From assembly GCA_021186555.1 (NCBI GenBank), contig JAJKFL010000003.1, positions 51,435,130-51,499,129 of the forward strand: a stretch of 64,000 nt of DNA, given 5' to 3'. Source of the stretch: Reticulitermes speratus. Its lineage: Eukaryota > Arthropoda > Insecta > Blattodea > Rhinotermitidae. Both the position numbers and the translations under genes were made by a program. The notes under the pieces were generated by a model, which saw only the letters and a list, made by a program, of their open reading frames with translations, had not been told where the DNA came from and made no database searches. Within the stretch, counting starts at the first letter, position 1; every line of letters starts with the position of its first letter. Of this stretch, positions 53,957 through 64,000 are shown piece by piece.

Positions 53957-54215
53957 ATGTCACAGATAACAGGTATATGTCACAGATAACATGTATATGT
54001 CACAGATAATAGGTATATGTCACAGATAACAGGTACATGTCACAGATAACAGGTATATGTCACAGATAATAGGTATATGTCACAGATAACAGGTGCATGT
54101 CAAGATAAAAGGTATATGTCACAGATAACAGGTATATGTCACAGATAACAGGTATATGTCACAGATAACAGGCATATATCACAGATAACAGGTATATGTC
54201 ACAGATAACAGGTCT
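53957..54215. repeat. 20-bp minisatellite
   Basis: About 13 copies of ATGTCACAGATAACAGGTAT with a few substitutions and one 2-bp loss. Confidence 0.95.
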
Positions 54216-54415
54216 GTGGTAAAGTAACCAGCTAAATTTTACTTTTTCTTAATTCCAAACACCCCAAACAAACTTAGTAATGCATAACATGAGTAGTGTC
54301 AAATGAAAATAAGGAGGAGGAGCTAGGCGAAACATTTAGAACGCATTGAAAACGGGAAAAATACATATATTTTAGTGAGCAGTCATGAAGGAATTATACT
54401 ACTTGGAAAATAAGG

Positions 54416-54545
54416 TCTAGGCGAGAAGATAATATTAACATGAACCCTGAGGAAATATTTTTTAAAATGTTCACTTTATTCATCTGGCTCAGGATCAAGC
54501 GGGTCCTTCTGAACACGATCTGAAACGTTGTGTAAGGTAAATGAA
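54416..54545 (+). mobile_element. LINE-alpha relic
   Basis: AGGCGAGAAGATAATATTAA, then ATCTGGCTCAGGATCAAG correspond to the RRWEDNI...WLRI region of the LINE; very diverged. Confidence 0.5.
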
Positions 54546-54734
54546 GGAAAAATTCTTCTGTGGCTAAGTGATTAATAGAATATCGAGAAGTCCGGGCCAA
54601 TCCATCGTCCAGAGGAGTCCTACCGTGTGTATGTCTGTGTCAATAAGAGTGATAAAGTGCACCAGTAACCCTCTACATCTGCAATGAGTAGGTAGAAGAG
54701 GGCAGACTACGAAAGAAGGAAAGAAGTCTGCTCA

Positions 54735-54815
54735 ATGGGGTTAGTTCGTTAATTTGTTACTAACTAAATCCATGGAGCAGAGTCCTTCTTGAGAAGCTAA
54801 TTAAGTCGTACCAAA
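54735..54815 (-). mobile_element. LINE-alpha 3' end fragment
   Basis: Plus view: TACTAACTAAATCCATGGAG, CAGAGTCCTTCTTGAGAAGC, matching the 3' UTR and TTAG tail region of the LINE. Confidence 0.72.
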
Positions 54816-55365
54816 GAATCAGTCCAGGTCCGAGGCTCTGTATAGTGTTTCGCAACATGGTATTTTTTAAGGTGAGAAGTTGTTAGCACCTCGCCCAAAC
54901 CCAAGCTGGAGGACCACACCTTGTCGGCTGTCCGCGGCTGCATATTCGCAACTACCCTCCATATTCGGAGGCCGTTCCTCCATCCGCAACCAGATGACGA
55001 GCCATGCCGTTGTGACAGGGACCGACTTATCATGGCAGGGACCCACTAATCATGGAATTTGTTACTACTGCATCAATAAACAGAGCGATGGCACAAGTAA
55101 CATTTTAAAACAAGTGGACAGTGTACTACGTACGTCCAAAATCCTTTAACATTTGAGGATCTGTACTTTGTCCACACGATGTATTTATGTGTTTCATATT
55201 AATCTAATCTTTCTTATTAATAACGGGAAACGGAATATTCTCTGCGAGTTACGAACTAGATTTACATAAAAATTATATAACTGTCAGTCTTCAACAAGAC
55301 TTCATTTTCCTTTCTCTGTAAGGAACTATTTTCCAAGTTCCAAGTTGCTAAGGAATGCTGCCCTT
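54816..55365. other. Spacer with a possibly repeat-derived frame
   Basis: A 78-codon minus frame (54797-55033) including CGWRNGLRIWRVVANMQPRT looks like noncoding sequence of an insect LINE seen in other contexts, from memory only. No gene claimed. Confidence 0.25.
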
Positions 55366-55378
55366 CTTATTTAAATCT

Positions 55379-55641
55379 TTTTCTTTTATGGCCCGACAGC
55401 CCTACACGGGCCTGGGCCTCCTCGTTTCGTCGAGGTTTCATGGTCACACACATTTGAGACACGCCACAGTCGGTAGGACTCCTCTGGACGAGGGACCAGC
55501 TCGTCGCAGAGACCTCTACCTGACAACACACAACATTCACAAGAGACGACATCCATGCCCCAGGTGGGATTCGAACCCACGATCCTAGTAAGCGAGCGGC
55601 CGAAGACCCACGCCTTAGACCGCACGGCCACTGGGATCGGC
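55379..55641 (-). mobile_element. SINE family B, full length, perfect 13-bp TSD
   Basis: Minus-strand copy. TSDs CTTATTTAAATCT at 55366-55378 and 55642-55654. Head CCAGTGGCCGTGCGGTCTAA, B-box GTGGGTTCGAATCCCACC, 3' module ending GGGCCCGTGTAGGGCTGTCG. Confidence 0.95.
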
Positions 55642-55844
55642 CTTATTTAAATCTATTAAACTTAATATTCTTACTCTAAAGACAAATCCAGTTATTTTTC
55701 CAAATTATGAAATTTAGCGTTACGCATTACATAAATATTCCAGGGCTCTTATTTCAAGCCACTATTTCCTAGCATTCTAAACTCTTTACTGTCATGCTAC
55801 TCCTACCAGAAGGACGAAAGGGCAAAACTGTTAAACAAGTAATA

Positions 55845-56055
55845 TTCTTGATTTCAGGCTTGCGCCGCGATGTTGATGAGATCTGCGCTCTTCTGGGGTA
55901 TTACGCAGCGTCGAATGGTAATCCTTTAGCGACACTTTACCCTTTCCTTCTTGGTCTTCTTGACCCTTAATGATGGGACCGATACGTTGTCCCGACACGT
56001 CGGTAAAGGATTACCATTCGACGCTGCGTAATACCCCAGAAGAGCGCAGATTTCA
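55845..56055. mobile_element. P1 palindromic element, copy 5
   Basis: Tail GATTTCAGGCTTGCGCCGCG, arms about 55880-55930 and 56003-56050 (CTTCTGGGGTATTACGCAGC and its complement). The right arm keeps GGGAC...GTCCC but reads TTAATGA and GACACGTC, so the core is degraded. Confidence 0.88.
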
Positions 56056-56382
56056 AGTGATATTATGTCTTCTTGTCCCACATGACTTTACCATTCGTCT
56101 ATTGTTCTACTGTTCCTCACAAGCATCTCTGTCTCTCTAGGTATTAGCAATTAATGAGAAACTGAAACGTAATATCTAGGTCCATAACTGTAAAAGAATT
56201 TTGTATGTACATGCCATAAGATATACCCTTATATACTTTGTAATATTCTTCAAGTAGCAATGACCCTTTGTAAGGCAATTCAACTTTATGATAAGCTGGA
56301 TTTATTTCAATGTATTGCTCAAAAGAGCAGCAAAAACAAACACGCTTCTTTCAGAAAAAAACGTAACATTTCCTTTCCATTT

Positions 56383-56470
56383 CACAAATTATATACCAAC
56401 GAAATGCACAAACAGTGCATTTCGTTGGTGTATAATTTGTGAATTATAAAAATACACGGTGAAAATAATA
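56383..56470. mobile_element. Minimal palindromic derivative
   Basis: TCACAAATTATATACCAACG and its complement enclose only AAATGCACAAACAGTGCATTT; the tail AATACACGGTGAAAAT follows at about 56448. It keeps the outer ends of the palindromic superfamily but has lost the whole hammerhead centre. Confidence 0.85.
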
Positions 56471-57394
56471 TACAATTTCCTTTCCAGTAGATAATTTAAC
56501 ATTAAGTTAGAATGATCCACGTAGCCTCCAGTGCTGCACGATATAAAATGTCGTAATTCTCTGCTACATTTGCAGACGGCCATTTTTTGGCAACAGAAGT
56601 AATGAACCTCGGCACTCAGATCATTGGGCGTTTTATTGGACTTTACTAAAGGAATCATTTGGTAGAGGGGAAGAAATTCTTTTCCCTTATTTCAGAATTC
56701 CTTTCTCCCTTGTTGTTTGAGACTGGAAACTGGTGGCGATGATCCTCGAAGCAAAGTTTTTTACTTCTCTTTGATGTCTGAAAGTGAGGCATTTTTGGTC
56801 GCGAATCACCCCACTCGTTCCCTTTCTAACACCATTCATGCCCTTGTACCATTATGTGGCGCCTTCAAGTACATTTTCATCTATTTTTCGTTCTGCCGAG
56901 CTTTTCTTGGTTCATGCGATGTGCTCTATCTCAACCTATCGCCGCTTCTTTCATACTTCTTCTCCCTCTTCAAATTTTTTTTTAACTCAGCTGAACTACC
57001 CTTGTCCAGATACATCTCAGAATTTCAAAGTTTCGTAACTTCCAATGACAATGGCGAGAACTGTGCTCACAAACCAACTGGCAGTCTCTTGTTTTAGAAT
57101 CATTTATTTGTTTAGAACAAATTCTTTCAACAGGCCGCAAATAAACTGATCCTTTGGCACTGTGATAATTATGAAGTTGAAGCAGGGGAATGACTCTTAA
57201 AATCATTATGTCACATTACTTGTTAATTACATACATTCCTTGACCATCAACTGCAACGCATATATCTTAAATTTTGTCTCTTTTGACGCCGTGTATATTA
57301 GTAGGAAACGGAATCTTTCTCTGAAGCGTTGATACCAAAATAATGGCATCGCATAAGAAGACATAAATATAAACCTCTGTAATTACATTGCATG

Positions 57395-57429
<35 letters not shown>

Positions 57430-57599
57430 AGCATAAGCCTAGTTACAAACATAGGCTCATATTTACGTTCTGGATATTTCAGTTACAATTCATATTTTGG
57501 AAATATTAATCAATACCTGAACACTAGGCACCAGGTATTTCGACAGCTGCAACTTGCTCAGGCAATAACAAGTTCCGGGCCTTTGGAGAAACACTGGCT
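56471..57599. other. Spacer, no gene seen
   Basis: A (TA)n microsatellite at 57396-57427. The 126-codon plus frame at 56717 overlaps another frame and lacks motifs. Confidence 0.35.
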
Positions 57600-57690
57600 T
57601 CATTACAGTGTGTACAGGAGCATTCTGCTGGTCCATATCCTGAGCCAGATTAACCCCATCCACATTCTTAAGCTTCCTACCTTTAATATA
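57600..57690 (-). mobile_element. LINE-alpha relic
   Basis: Minus strand GTGGATGGGGTTAATCTGGC and TCAGGATATGGACCAGCAG parallel the [14 protein letters not shown] region of the LINE. Confidence 0.55.
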
Positions 57691-58682
57691 TAATTGAGTT
57701 CTGTCCTCCCATTTACAGCTAACTCTTCCAAGTAGTTCCTAGCCTTCAGATTTTCCAAAAATTTTAAAGACTTACTTTTCTTAAAGCGTAGAATTTCTAC
57801 AGACTTCAAAATTACGGCCCCTGAAATATTACGCCATGCAGTTTAGCTAACGTGTGAAAACGTTTCAGAAGAAACTCAAATCATAATACGCACAATCAGA
57901 ACTTACACATTTTATACACTTCTTTAAACACAGAACCAAAATCGCCTTCTATGCACAAAACTCCACTGAAAAAACTAAATTAAAAGCAAACAAATTAGTT
58001 GTGAGTTGATGGTTATTTCTAATTTAGTTCATATCATCACAAACGGAGGTACAGAATAAAGGTTACACTTAACACATTTTGCACACTTTTAAATACAAAC
58101 TGGTGTTGCAGTTTCCACGCATTCTTAAGGCGATCCCAACTTGGAGTTGGCCGTGACCAAATGGAAAGTCTGACGTTGCTTCAGGGACGATGCAGCAGAA
58201 GCAGCACATAATCTGAATCCATATATCAAAGTTCGCAAGTACTATAAAAGCCGATTTTGGATTTAATACATGATAACGCGTAATACCTACAACTACAACG
58301 TACTAACCCCGCTAACCCATTCCACTTCACCCCCTCCTAACAAACCTACCCTCACACTACATTCCCTTTGGCTAAAATCAACTCTTGGTACCAATCTACG
58401 CACACAACATGCAAATACACATATTATTCCGCGAAGCAGATATGGAACAGTCGCCTACAGGGGCAAATAACAATTAAACAAACAATACAGGGTATCAATT
58501 AAGGGCGAGGGAACACCGAAATCAAAGCAAGATACGGGGACAGAGAAATGGTGAGTGAAATCACAATTTTAGAAATTATCGATTTTTTCTAAATTTAAAT
58601 ATGTGAGGAGTGGGTTAGGACGAGAATTACAAACTGGAACTGGGGCTGACGAGCACATTATAAGACAACATAAAGAATAATG
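57691..58682. other. AT-rich spacer, no gene seen
   Basis: No coding or repeat signal recognised. Confidence 0.3.
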
Positions 58683-58800
58683 ACGAGGCTGCGTGGGCCC
58701 CAGAGATAGTCTGGACGTTCGGAGAAGAGAAACATTTCTTGCTTACGCCGGGTTCAAACCCTGGATCGTCCAGCCCGTAATCTAATTCAGGATACCGATT
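58683..58800 (-). mobile_element. SINE family A, head half
   Basis: Plus view: GGGCCCCAGAGATAGTCTGG, GCCGGGTTCAAACCCTGGAT, CGTCCAGCCCGTAATC; the 3' half is absent. Confidence 0.8.
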
Positions 58801-58845
58801 ACAACATTCTGGTTCGCACTTGGAATGACAGATTTTTTTCAGTGA

Positions 58846-59358
58846 AAGGCCCCCTAGTAGACGGCACAGATGCAACGCAGACTGAAGGATTTTTGCACAG
58901 CCCGGTGATTAAGATGATGAACCAGATGATGAAGTTTTTCTACTTTTCCATTTTAATGGAGAACCGGTGCAATGGAATTGACAGGGGAAAACCAAAGTAC
59001 TCGGGGAAAAACCTGTCCCGTACCATTTTTTTTCAATGGCTCGACAGCCCCTTGGGGTCCTAGGCCGCCTCATTGTTCGAGGCTTCACAATCACACTCAG
59101 ACACACCACACTCGGTAGGACTCCTCTGGACGAGTGATCAGCCCGTCACACAGACCTCTACCTGACAACACACAACACTCACAAGAGACAGACATCCATG
59201 CCCCGGCGGGATTCGAACCCACAATCCCAGTAAGCAAGCGGCCGCAGACCCACGCCTTAGACCGCGCGGCCACTGGGATCTGCCCCCTTACCACTTTGCC
59301 CACCACAAATCCCACTTTGACCGACCCGAGATCGAACTCTTGCCTCCGCGGTGAATGG
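58846..59358 (-). mobile_element. SINE family E interrupted by SINE B
   Basis: Left piece 58846-59024 ends GGGAAAAACCTGTCCCGTACC; right piece 59285-59358 resumes CCACTTTGCCCACCACAAAT and GCCTCCGCGGTG. Together they reconstruct one family E copy in order, with a 260-bp SINE B between them, so B is the younger insertion. Confidence 0.92.
59025..59284 (-). mobile_element. SINE family B, full length, nested in SINE E
   Basis: Plus view: TTTTTTTTCAATGGCTCGAC, GGTAGGACTCCTCTGGACGA, CGGCGGGATTCGAACCCAC and CCGCGCGGCCACTGGGAT. The short duplication TACCA/TTACCA at the two junctions is compatible with a TSD. Confidence 0.93.
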
Positions 59359-59930
59359 TACGTTGTATACTAATGAATTTTAAAGGATGTGCAAGAAAGA
59401 ATTCGTGGCTTATAGTATGAAGAACTATCCGAGAATCTGGATGGAAGAAATGATTGAAACCACTAAAATATTCAGGCAGGACAGTAAGTCATCGGTCCAT
59501 GAGTTGAACCCAGAACCCATGTAATACGAAGAAAAAGTGTTAGCCACTCCACTGTGACGTACTCTAAGATGCACGTGTTTAGAACGAAGAATATGGAAAC
59601 AAACGCCCGGAACAGGAAGGGCATTCCGATTACGAAAAGGGTGGCTTCACAGCTAGTCTGAATAATCAAAACAGCTTAGTATGATTGGAATACAGACACG
59701 GAATGATGCACGTGGCGATATGTATCTGACAATACAAAGAGTGATATTTCACTACAATAAACCAGGCCACACACCGCCCAGCTGATAAGAATATAAGACA
59801 GGCAACATTCTGCCCAACCTTCACTGCAATCCAAATCGCACGCCGTCGGATTAACACCCTTTACAAGACCACATAAGGGGAAATATTAGTGACAAAGACG
59901 TCTTCCATCCGGCTTAAACTTCCTGGCGTG
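59359..59930. other. Spacer, no gene seen
   Basis: Frames of 63-65 codons on minus lack motifs. Confidence 0.3.
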
Positions 59931-59931
59931 T

Positions 59932-60160
59932 GATCTGCGCTCTTCTGGGATATTACGTGGGGTCGTGTGGTAATTGTTTACCGACGTTTCGGGACAACGT
60001 ATCGGTCCCATCTTCACGGGCCTCTTGACCCGTGAAGATGGGACCGATACGTTATCCCGAAACGTCGGTAAACATTTAAAACACGGACCCGCGTAATATC
60101 CCAGAAGAGCGCAGATCTCATCAACATCGCGGCGGAAGACTGAAATCAAGGGTCCTGGCG
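59932..60160. mobile_element. P1 palindromic element, copy 6, most symmetrical
   Basis: Arms about 59934-60021 and 60025-60119 almost touch at the centre (GGGCCTCTTGACCCG). Both arms hold the CCCGTGAAGATGGGAC... GAAACGTCGG block (minus on the left, plus on the right, the latter with ATCCC for GTCCC). The one-sided tail CGCGGCGGAAGACTGAAATC follows the right arm. Confidence 0.92.
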
Positions 60161-60544
60161 TGTGTTTCATAACCGCATCTCTATCCCCGGTTAACGCTTT
60201 AAAGCATAGGTGTTACTGTACTTACCGCCAGGGGCGCACCTAAAAGGGGGGCTGCCCCCCCAAACCCCCCAAAACCGAAAATTAAAAAACGCAAATTTTG
60301 TAGATATTTTGATATCAAAAGGGTTACGTGATTTAACCTTCAACCAAAATCAGCCACTGAAATCGGCTGACGACTAGTACATTATAATTTTGAAAAATAA
60401 ATTACTTAAATTTAAAAAAACAAGAAGATAGGACACTGCGAGTCATGGATCATGCAGTTATATTCGTATGTATATAAATGCAGTTGCAAACAGTGTTATG
60501 TTATACTTACGACATAATTTTTATAACATAATTTTTAAACTTCA

Positions 60545-60900
60545 CTTTATATTCACCGTGCATCTTTTTATAATTGATTATCTGTACCAACAATTATACT
60601 ATAGAGGGTAGTATAATATACTACTTGATTTTATTATAATTTTTAAAATGTAATAACTTTTAGCAGCTTAACAATACCACTAATTATACAAAATTTTATA
60701 CGATGTGGTAACAAATACTGACTCACTGTTATGACGTAACCAAAGAATTGGTCTATGTAAAAACTCACTTAAAATACCCCCTGATGATGGCAAAATAATT
60801 GCCAAAATGCGTATTGGGGCATCGTAATAATAAAGTAAACAGTGAAAAAACTGTCTTATTGCATTTTTTGGTACAAATAATCAATTATAATTTTTAAAAT
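60545..60900. mobile_element. Palindromic element inside the hAT copy
   Basis: Ends ATAATTGATTATCTGTACCA and TGGTACAAATAATCAATTAT are inverted; tail TTCACCGTGCATC at 60549-60562. A hammerhead-like relic is at 60777-60819. Confidence 0.82.
60777..60819 (+). ncRNA. Hammerhead-like relic with G12 to A
   Basis: CCCC, CTGATGA, T, stem II GGCAA/TTGCC, then AAAA in place of GAAA, stem III ATGCGTAT, T, GGGG. Stem I is four G-C pairs. The core change predicts loss of activity. Confidence 0.5.
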
Positions 60901-60976
60901 CTAACTTAAATTATATATAGCTTCAGGGTCGGCCCCCCCCCCAACGAGAAATACTGGGTGCCCATCTGCTTACCGC

Positions 60977-62599
60977 CTTGTTTAGCATTCAAAAATGTTG
61001 TATTTTACTAATAGACCTTTGTTTACTCAATGACTCCTGGAATATACATGTGACCCCACATGAGTCTTCTTGACTTCAAAATCGAGACTCTGTGTGTTTA
61101 ATATTCGCGACTTGGACTGTAATTTGAAACTGTTTTTATTTCTCACTACTCACAGATGTAACCATTTCCAGCCAAACCAGCCCACAATTTACCTTAAACC
61201 CTATCTTCTCCAGATATTTCTCGCTCTGATATTCAGCAGTTCAATACTTCTTTTAAGTACTTTCCATTCCACACCAGCTCTTCCAAAATCTACCTACTCA
61301 CATACACATTCTCTCGCCCAGCCATTCTTTCTCTACAAATTCCTCTCTCTCGATAGGATTTTCGCTCGAGTCCATGCAAAATTTATGGCACTGTTCCTGG
61401 AACTACCCTCCCCTTACCTAGTTATTTCTCGCTTAAACGAACTTTGTTTTAACTCTTTGGTTCGTTCTAGGAACCAGTAATAATCAGTGTCTTGTTCTAT
61501 TTAAACGATAGGAGACAGAGATAGGACTAACCTTCTCCAATATCTACCTACATATACCCATTATCCACCCCCTTCTCCCCATACTACCACACCCGTCTCC
61601 TTCCTCATCCAACCAAACTTTCGACATCTACGATATAAATTTTACGCCCATCCATTCTCTCATACCTAACACTCTCTTCCGGCCCCACCCAATAACCCCT
61701 CCCCCCCTTTTCTACAGAATCGAACACACACATATATGTATATCCTACACCCCTTTCAGTTTCAATAAATGGAAAAAGAAGTACATTGCAATTTGAAACT
61801 GCAGTTCTGTTCAAAAGCTCCTGAGGCAGCTGTCTGTGTGATGCTGCAAATGCTTCACAATTTTGAAGATGAACGTCAAACGTGGCGTCGTGCATTTTGA
61901 GGAAAAGAGACCTGAAGACACAAACATTGCCAAAACTTCTTCCCCTCACCCCCGACTCCCCCCTTCCCTCAATCGCCACACACGTACACAAACACACACA
62001 CACAAAACAAGAAAAACTCCCAACCATGGAAGGTTACAAAGACCAAGTTTTGATGTTTTTTAAGGGAAAAAACTGCTATTGCTAGAAAAGTAAGAAATAT
62101 TAACACAATTTTCGGAGTGAATGTAGACAGATTTAATGTTCAAACGTATGGTATATAGATTGAACTCTGTGCTTAAAACAATTAAAGTCAAATAAAAATA
62201 CATAAATTTATAAAGAAGTGAATAAATTATAAACACAAAAAGAAATAATAATAAAAGTAATCATGAAATACTGCAATACAGAGAAAAAAGAGAGAATAAA
62301 TTAAAATTAAATTAAATTATCCTAACAGTAGTTCTTTAAGTCTATTCAGATTCTTCTTTAATAATTTTTTTTAATTTAGGGGTAGGTAGACCACGCATAA
62401 ATGCATAAAATATAGGGAAATGAATACATACATGACATTTGAATTGAATCCATCATACTTCTCATACCACGATATACAAGAAACACTAAACACTCGGGTA
62501 TAAATACATTGTAACACGTCACAGAAACACTTGGAATCACCCTGTAACATCTAGTGGGTAAGCTGACGTCTGGACAGCATAAGGAAACTGCCAAGATCA
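60977..62599. other. Spacer, no gene seen
   Basis: Pyrimidine-rich plus strand 61150-61720. The 136-codon plus frame (61070) and 140-codon minus frame (61605-62027) coincide with this biased composition and show no motif. Confidence 0.35.
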
Positions 62600-62770
62600 G
62601 ATATTACTTTTTCCTCCAAAGTGTCCAGACTGGCTCTAGGGCCACATCAAACTTCTTATTCAAAGGATACCATAAGCTCTTTCCTTGAAAATAAAAGGGC
62701 CGGGGCGTGATGCTAACAAGTTACCTTCATCCAGTGTCGAGATTAATATCGCGTGGATGTATACGTTCAC
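62600..62770 (+). mobile_element. SINE family A, relic
   Basis: AAGTGTCCAGACTGGCTCTA, GGGCCGGGGCGTGATGC and CCAGTGTCGAGATTAATA follow family A order. Confidence 0.65.
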
Positions 62771-63945
62771 CATGCTACGAACTTTTACGTTACGGTGCCT
62801 TAATAAACAGCAGGAATTTACCTCTACCTTATCAAATATTACGACATCCCGAAAGTCAATTTCAGGAGACATCACGGTGGCTGTCATGAAGCGTGGTAAA
62901 ACCGTGGCAGTAAGGGGAAATACCGCGTCATCACTGCTTGTGCATTGTCATTACCATTTTCATCACGGCTGAAGAATGTAGGAAAGTAGTAGGTTTCATG
63001 ACATATATGCACGTGTGTGCGCCCGAACAAGAAAGAGCTATAAGCATGATTGCTGTTAGGGGATGAAGGCTTGCTGGGAACACAGCTACTATATATGTGC
63101 CAGCTAGTTAATAAAGTCAGACTACCAATAAAACGAATTTGCATGTGAATGGAGGATTAAAGCCAGAGCGAGCGAACCAGCGAACGAGGGTAAAGGAGTG
63201 AAGTCAGGGAGAAAATCCACTGGACTTTAATACGTGGAAAGGTAAGTCAAAACACCCTAACAGAAGAAATGCTTTGAAATAGATTTGTAACTGTGTGCTG
63301 AAATGAGAATCTTGGTAGGAAAAACTGAACAATTGTGACTATTTACAAGTCCCAGGAACAGATGGAATATTTATGAACCTATTAAAATTTATGGTAAACA
63401 AAAATAAAGATTTTAAGTGGGTTTATGTGAGTTAGGATAAGGTCTCAGGAGAGGAACGTCTGAAGATGGTAACATAAACGAAGAATACTGTCTCCTGGGT
63501 CTTGGCACCGCCTAGTCTGGTAGAAATTTAACGAGTCTTCTGAGGAACATTTTGTCTATGCTACGTTTCTGTGTTTGTCTATATCCTTATATAGCTATAT
63601 TCGTTGTCATTAGGCAGCCATATATTAACTTTGAACTTTTTTCGTAATTTCGGAATCATTGTCATTGACTCATCATTAAAATCTCTTTGAGTTTGATTGA
63701 TTATAAAGATATTTGTGAGTACAATCAAAAGGGTGAAGACGTAGGCAGCAAGTTCTTAAAAATAACTTCTGTAAATTGCTAACAGATGGCTCTGCCTTAC
63801 ACATCAGAAGGCAGTAAGCCTGTTCTTCGTATTCACGTGAAATCTCACAGTAATAAACCTCTGGCATTCACGAAAGTCGGGGAATTGATTTACTAGCAGG
63901 CAGCCTTTTATGTGCTCAAAAACAGATATGCTTCACGTGATTTCA
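62771..63945. other. AT-rich spacer, no gene seen
   Basis: No coding or repeat signal recognised. Confidence 0.3.
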
Positions 63946-64000
63946 GGCTTTCGCCGCGGTGTAAATGAGAACTTCGCTCTTCTGGGATGTTACGCAGCGT
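63946..64000. mobile_element. P1 element, cut by window end
   Basis: GTGATTTCAGGCTTTCGCCG then CGCTCTTCTGGGATGTTACG: the tail and outer left arm of a seventh P1 copy, continuing beyond the window. Confidence 0.85.

Larger units (their letters stand above)
60229..60968. mobile_element. hAT-type non-autonomous DNA transposon
   Basis: 740 bp flanked by perfect 8-bp TSDs CTTACCGC at 60221-60228 and 60969-60976, the TSD length typical of hAT elements. Ends CAGGGGCGCACC and (complement) CAGATGGGCACCC are imperfect inverted repeats; both ends are followed by G/C runs. There is no transposase. A palindromic hammerhead-type element occupies most of the interior. Confidence 0.88.

Noticed and set aside
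61605..62027. 140-codon minus frame and overlapping plus frames
   Set aside because: Lies in composition-biased DNA with frames open on both strands and no motif.

Overview
This window looks like a gene-poor, repeat-dense stretch of an animal nuclear genome, most likely an insect. The tRNA-derived SINEs and the LINE C-terminal peptides resemble those I know from cockroaches and termites (Blattodea); that placement is inference, not proof. I see no intact gene of known function, no true tRNA or rRNA gene and no CRISPR. The only non-transposon stretch that reads like protein is a possible terminal exon of a small cysteine-containing secreted protein at 26285-26557 (minus). The very long open frames (three overlapping frames at 32.2-34.0 kb, one at 45.2-46.0 kb, one at 0.03-0.5 kb) come from tandem repeats.

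Layout. 0.1-0.5 kb: 29-bp palindrome-rich minisatellite. 0.5-5.1 kb: SINE copies, a truncated LINE, and a SINE nested in another SINE. 6.0-6.3 kb: large inverted-repeat element. 7.9-9.6 kb: a pair of about 350-bp direct repeats. 10.7-18.2 kb: LINE remnant, SINEs, a Tigger/pogo-type element and two internally deleted mariner-type elements. 18.3-28.3 kb: cluster of palindromic elements with hammerhead-ribozyme-like cores, plus a 114-bp tandem array. 29.9-33.8 kb: 74-bp and 19-bp arrays. 35.6-38.0 kb: another hammerhead-like element, a SINE and a second 114-bp array in opposite orientation. 39.1-39.7 kb: LINE with a 5' inversion. 40.7-41.3, 45.2-45.9, 51.3-52.2 and 54.0-54.2 kb: further minisatellites. 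46-64 kb: LINE ends, nested SINEs, more palindromes and a hAT-type element with an 8-bp target duplication.

Most coherent signal. At least ten sites carry a minimal type I hammerhead layout: short stem I, CUGANGA box, one spacer base, hairpin stem II, GAAA, then a self-complementary 4-8 nt stem III ending in U plus a cleavage-site base. Stem I changes on both strands together between families (ACCC/GGGU, AACCC/GGGUU, AGUC/GACU, AUCAC/GUGAU), which is covariation support. Minimal, possibly dimeric hammerheads are known from Penelope-like retroelements. Here they sit in palindromic elements with a one-sided tail often containing GCACGGTGAA. No Penelope reverse transcriptase is in the window, so the elements look non-autonomous.

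Transposon chronology is unusually readable because many insertions keep 11-15 bp target site duplications. SINE families A and C share a central domain; SINE families B and D share a 3' module. This suggests module exchange and common LINE partners.
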